Made by a program: the position numbers and the translations under genes. Source: Clostridia bacterium (GTDB taxonomy: Bacteria > Bacillota > Clostridia > Christensenellales > Aristaeellaceae). Taken from it: 6,889 nucleotides of DNA. Position 1 is the first letter of the stretch; every line of letters starts with the position of its first letter. Below, piece by piece: positions 6,142-6,889 of this stretch. Under the pieces are notes generated by a model. The model worked only from the letters and a program-made list of their open reading frames with translations. It was not told the DNA's origin and did no database searches. The stretch is taken from NCBI GenBank assembly GCA_900759005.1, contig CAAEUQ010000191.1, forward strand, positions 1 to 6,889. The letters are read 5' to 3'.

Positions 6142-6889
6142 ATGAGAGAGATTCTGAAAAAGCTCCTGAATACCTATGGCGCGACCGGGCGCGAGGATGC
6201 GATTCGCAGAACCATTCGCGAAATGGTCGAGCCTTATGTGGACGAAATTGAGGAGGATGCGCTCGGCAATCTCATTTGCATTCGCCGTGGCGAGGGTGCG
6301 CGCGTGATGCTCGCGGCACACATGGATCAGATCGGATTCATGATCATGGATATCGATGAAAAGGGCTTTCTGCGCGTGACCAACGTCGGCGGAATCAACC
6401 GCAATTATTCGCTGAATCGCCATGTCGTGTTCGAAAACGGCGTAAGCGGCGTAATCTCCTATGAAACCCGCGATTTCAAGCCTGCCGAAAACGGAATGCA
6501 GGCGCTGTTTATCGATATTGGCGCGCGCTCCCGCGAGGAAGCGGAAAAGCGAGTTTCGCTCGGCGACGTTGCAGTGTATGCGCCGGATATGTTTGAACTC
6601 GGCGAAGACTTGATTGCCAGTCCTGCAATGGATAATCGCGTCGGGTGCGCGGTGCTGATCGATGCGCTCAGAAAGCTGAGCGACTGCCCGAACGAGGTCT
6701 ATGCGGTGTTTACCGTTCAGGAAGAAGTCGGACTGCGCGGCGCGCAGACGGCGGCGTTCCGAGTCAATCCCGATCTCGGCATTGCGCTGGACGTCACGAT
6801 TTCCGGAGATACGCCGAAGGGCCCGAAATTTCCAATGGCGGCGGGCAAGGGACCGTGCGTGAAAATTCTGGACAGCGCAGTGATCTGTA
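6142..6889 (+). CDS. M42 family metallo-aminopeptidase, paralogue 3 (3' end outside window)
   Basis: The frame from ATG 6142 stays open to the last base, giving 249 complete codons of an expected 330-350; the C-terminal part with the last His ligand is beyond the window. Visible residues: AHMDQIG (His60, Asp62), bridging Asp164 in PAMDNR, Glu194 and Glu195 in VQEEVG, and Asp217 in IALDVT. The usual Glu after the HxD motif is Gln here, a variant I have seen in other M42 proteins; it is not a metal ligand. It lacks the GAKxxHL motif of the first two copies, reading GVISYETRDFKP in that region, so it belongs to another M42 branch. The ribosome site GAGGAGGA (6127-6134) overlaps the stop of the preceding gene and lies seven bases before the ATG. 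It is the third gene in a row of the same family downstream of purR. Confidence 0.92.
   Translation, partial: MREILKKLLNTYGATGREDAIRRTIREMVEPYVDEIEEDALGNLICIRRGEGARVMLAAHMDQIGFMIMDIDEKGFLRVTNVGGINRNYSLNRHVVFENGVSGVISYETRDFKPAENGMQALFIDIGARSREEAEKRVSLGDVAVYAPDMFELGEDLIASPAMDNRVGCAVLIDALRKLSDCPNEVYAVFTVQEEVGLRGAQTAAFRVNPDLGIALDVTISGDTPKGPKFPMAAGKGPCVKILDSAVIC

Noticed and set aside
1..6889. CRISPR arrays, insertion sequences, tRNA/rRNA genes, riboswitches
   Set aside because: I saw no spaced direct repeats, transposase motifs, terminal inverted repeats, or tRNA-like arms in any intergenic stretch, and those stretches are short.

Overview
The window reads as a chromosomal segment from a GC-rich member of the Firmicutes (Bacillota), most likely class Clostridia. 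The main reasons are a Gram-positive-type PurR repressor (winged helix fused to a phosphoribosyltransferase-like domain), strong AGGAGG-type ribosome binding sites, at least one well-supported TTG start, a lipoprotein with a Firmicutes-style signal, and murC beside purR, an arrangement I recall from clostridia. No mobile element, CRISPR array, tRNA or rRNA was seen. Coding density is high; the longest gene-free stretch is the 208-base divergent promoter region at 3043-3250.

Left part (1-862): the 3' end of adenylosuccinate lyase (purB) runs in from outside the window and ends at a clear hairpin terminator. It is followed by a 69-codon reading frame that looks like the orphaned C-terminal end of an alpha/beta hydrolase, without a nucleophile and with the usual acid residue changed to Asn. 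A perfect 16-bp hairpin with A and T tracts then separates this frame from the convergent genes on the minus strand.

Middle part (862-3250): on the minus strand, murC (UDP-N-acetylmuramate--L-alanine ligase) is followed 21 bases later by an unnamed secreted lipoprotein, apparently as a two-gene transcription unit. murC and purR diverge from an AT-rich region that holds a promoter for each direction and an inverted pair of PurBox-like sites just in front of purR, suggesting purR autoregulation.

Right part (3251-6889): purR is followed in the same direction by three tandem M42-family metallo-aminopeptidases, with gaps of 14 and 13 bases and one 10-base overlap. The third is cut by the window end. 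The three are clearly divergent paralogues rather than recent copies, and all metal-binding residues that can be seen are intact. The likely reading is a purR-M42-M42-M42 operon, in which peptidases that may assemble into a mixed TET-like particle share a transcript with a purine-responsive regulator. That coupling and the small hydrolase relic are the most unusual things here; the rest is ordinary housekeeping sequence.
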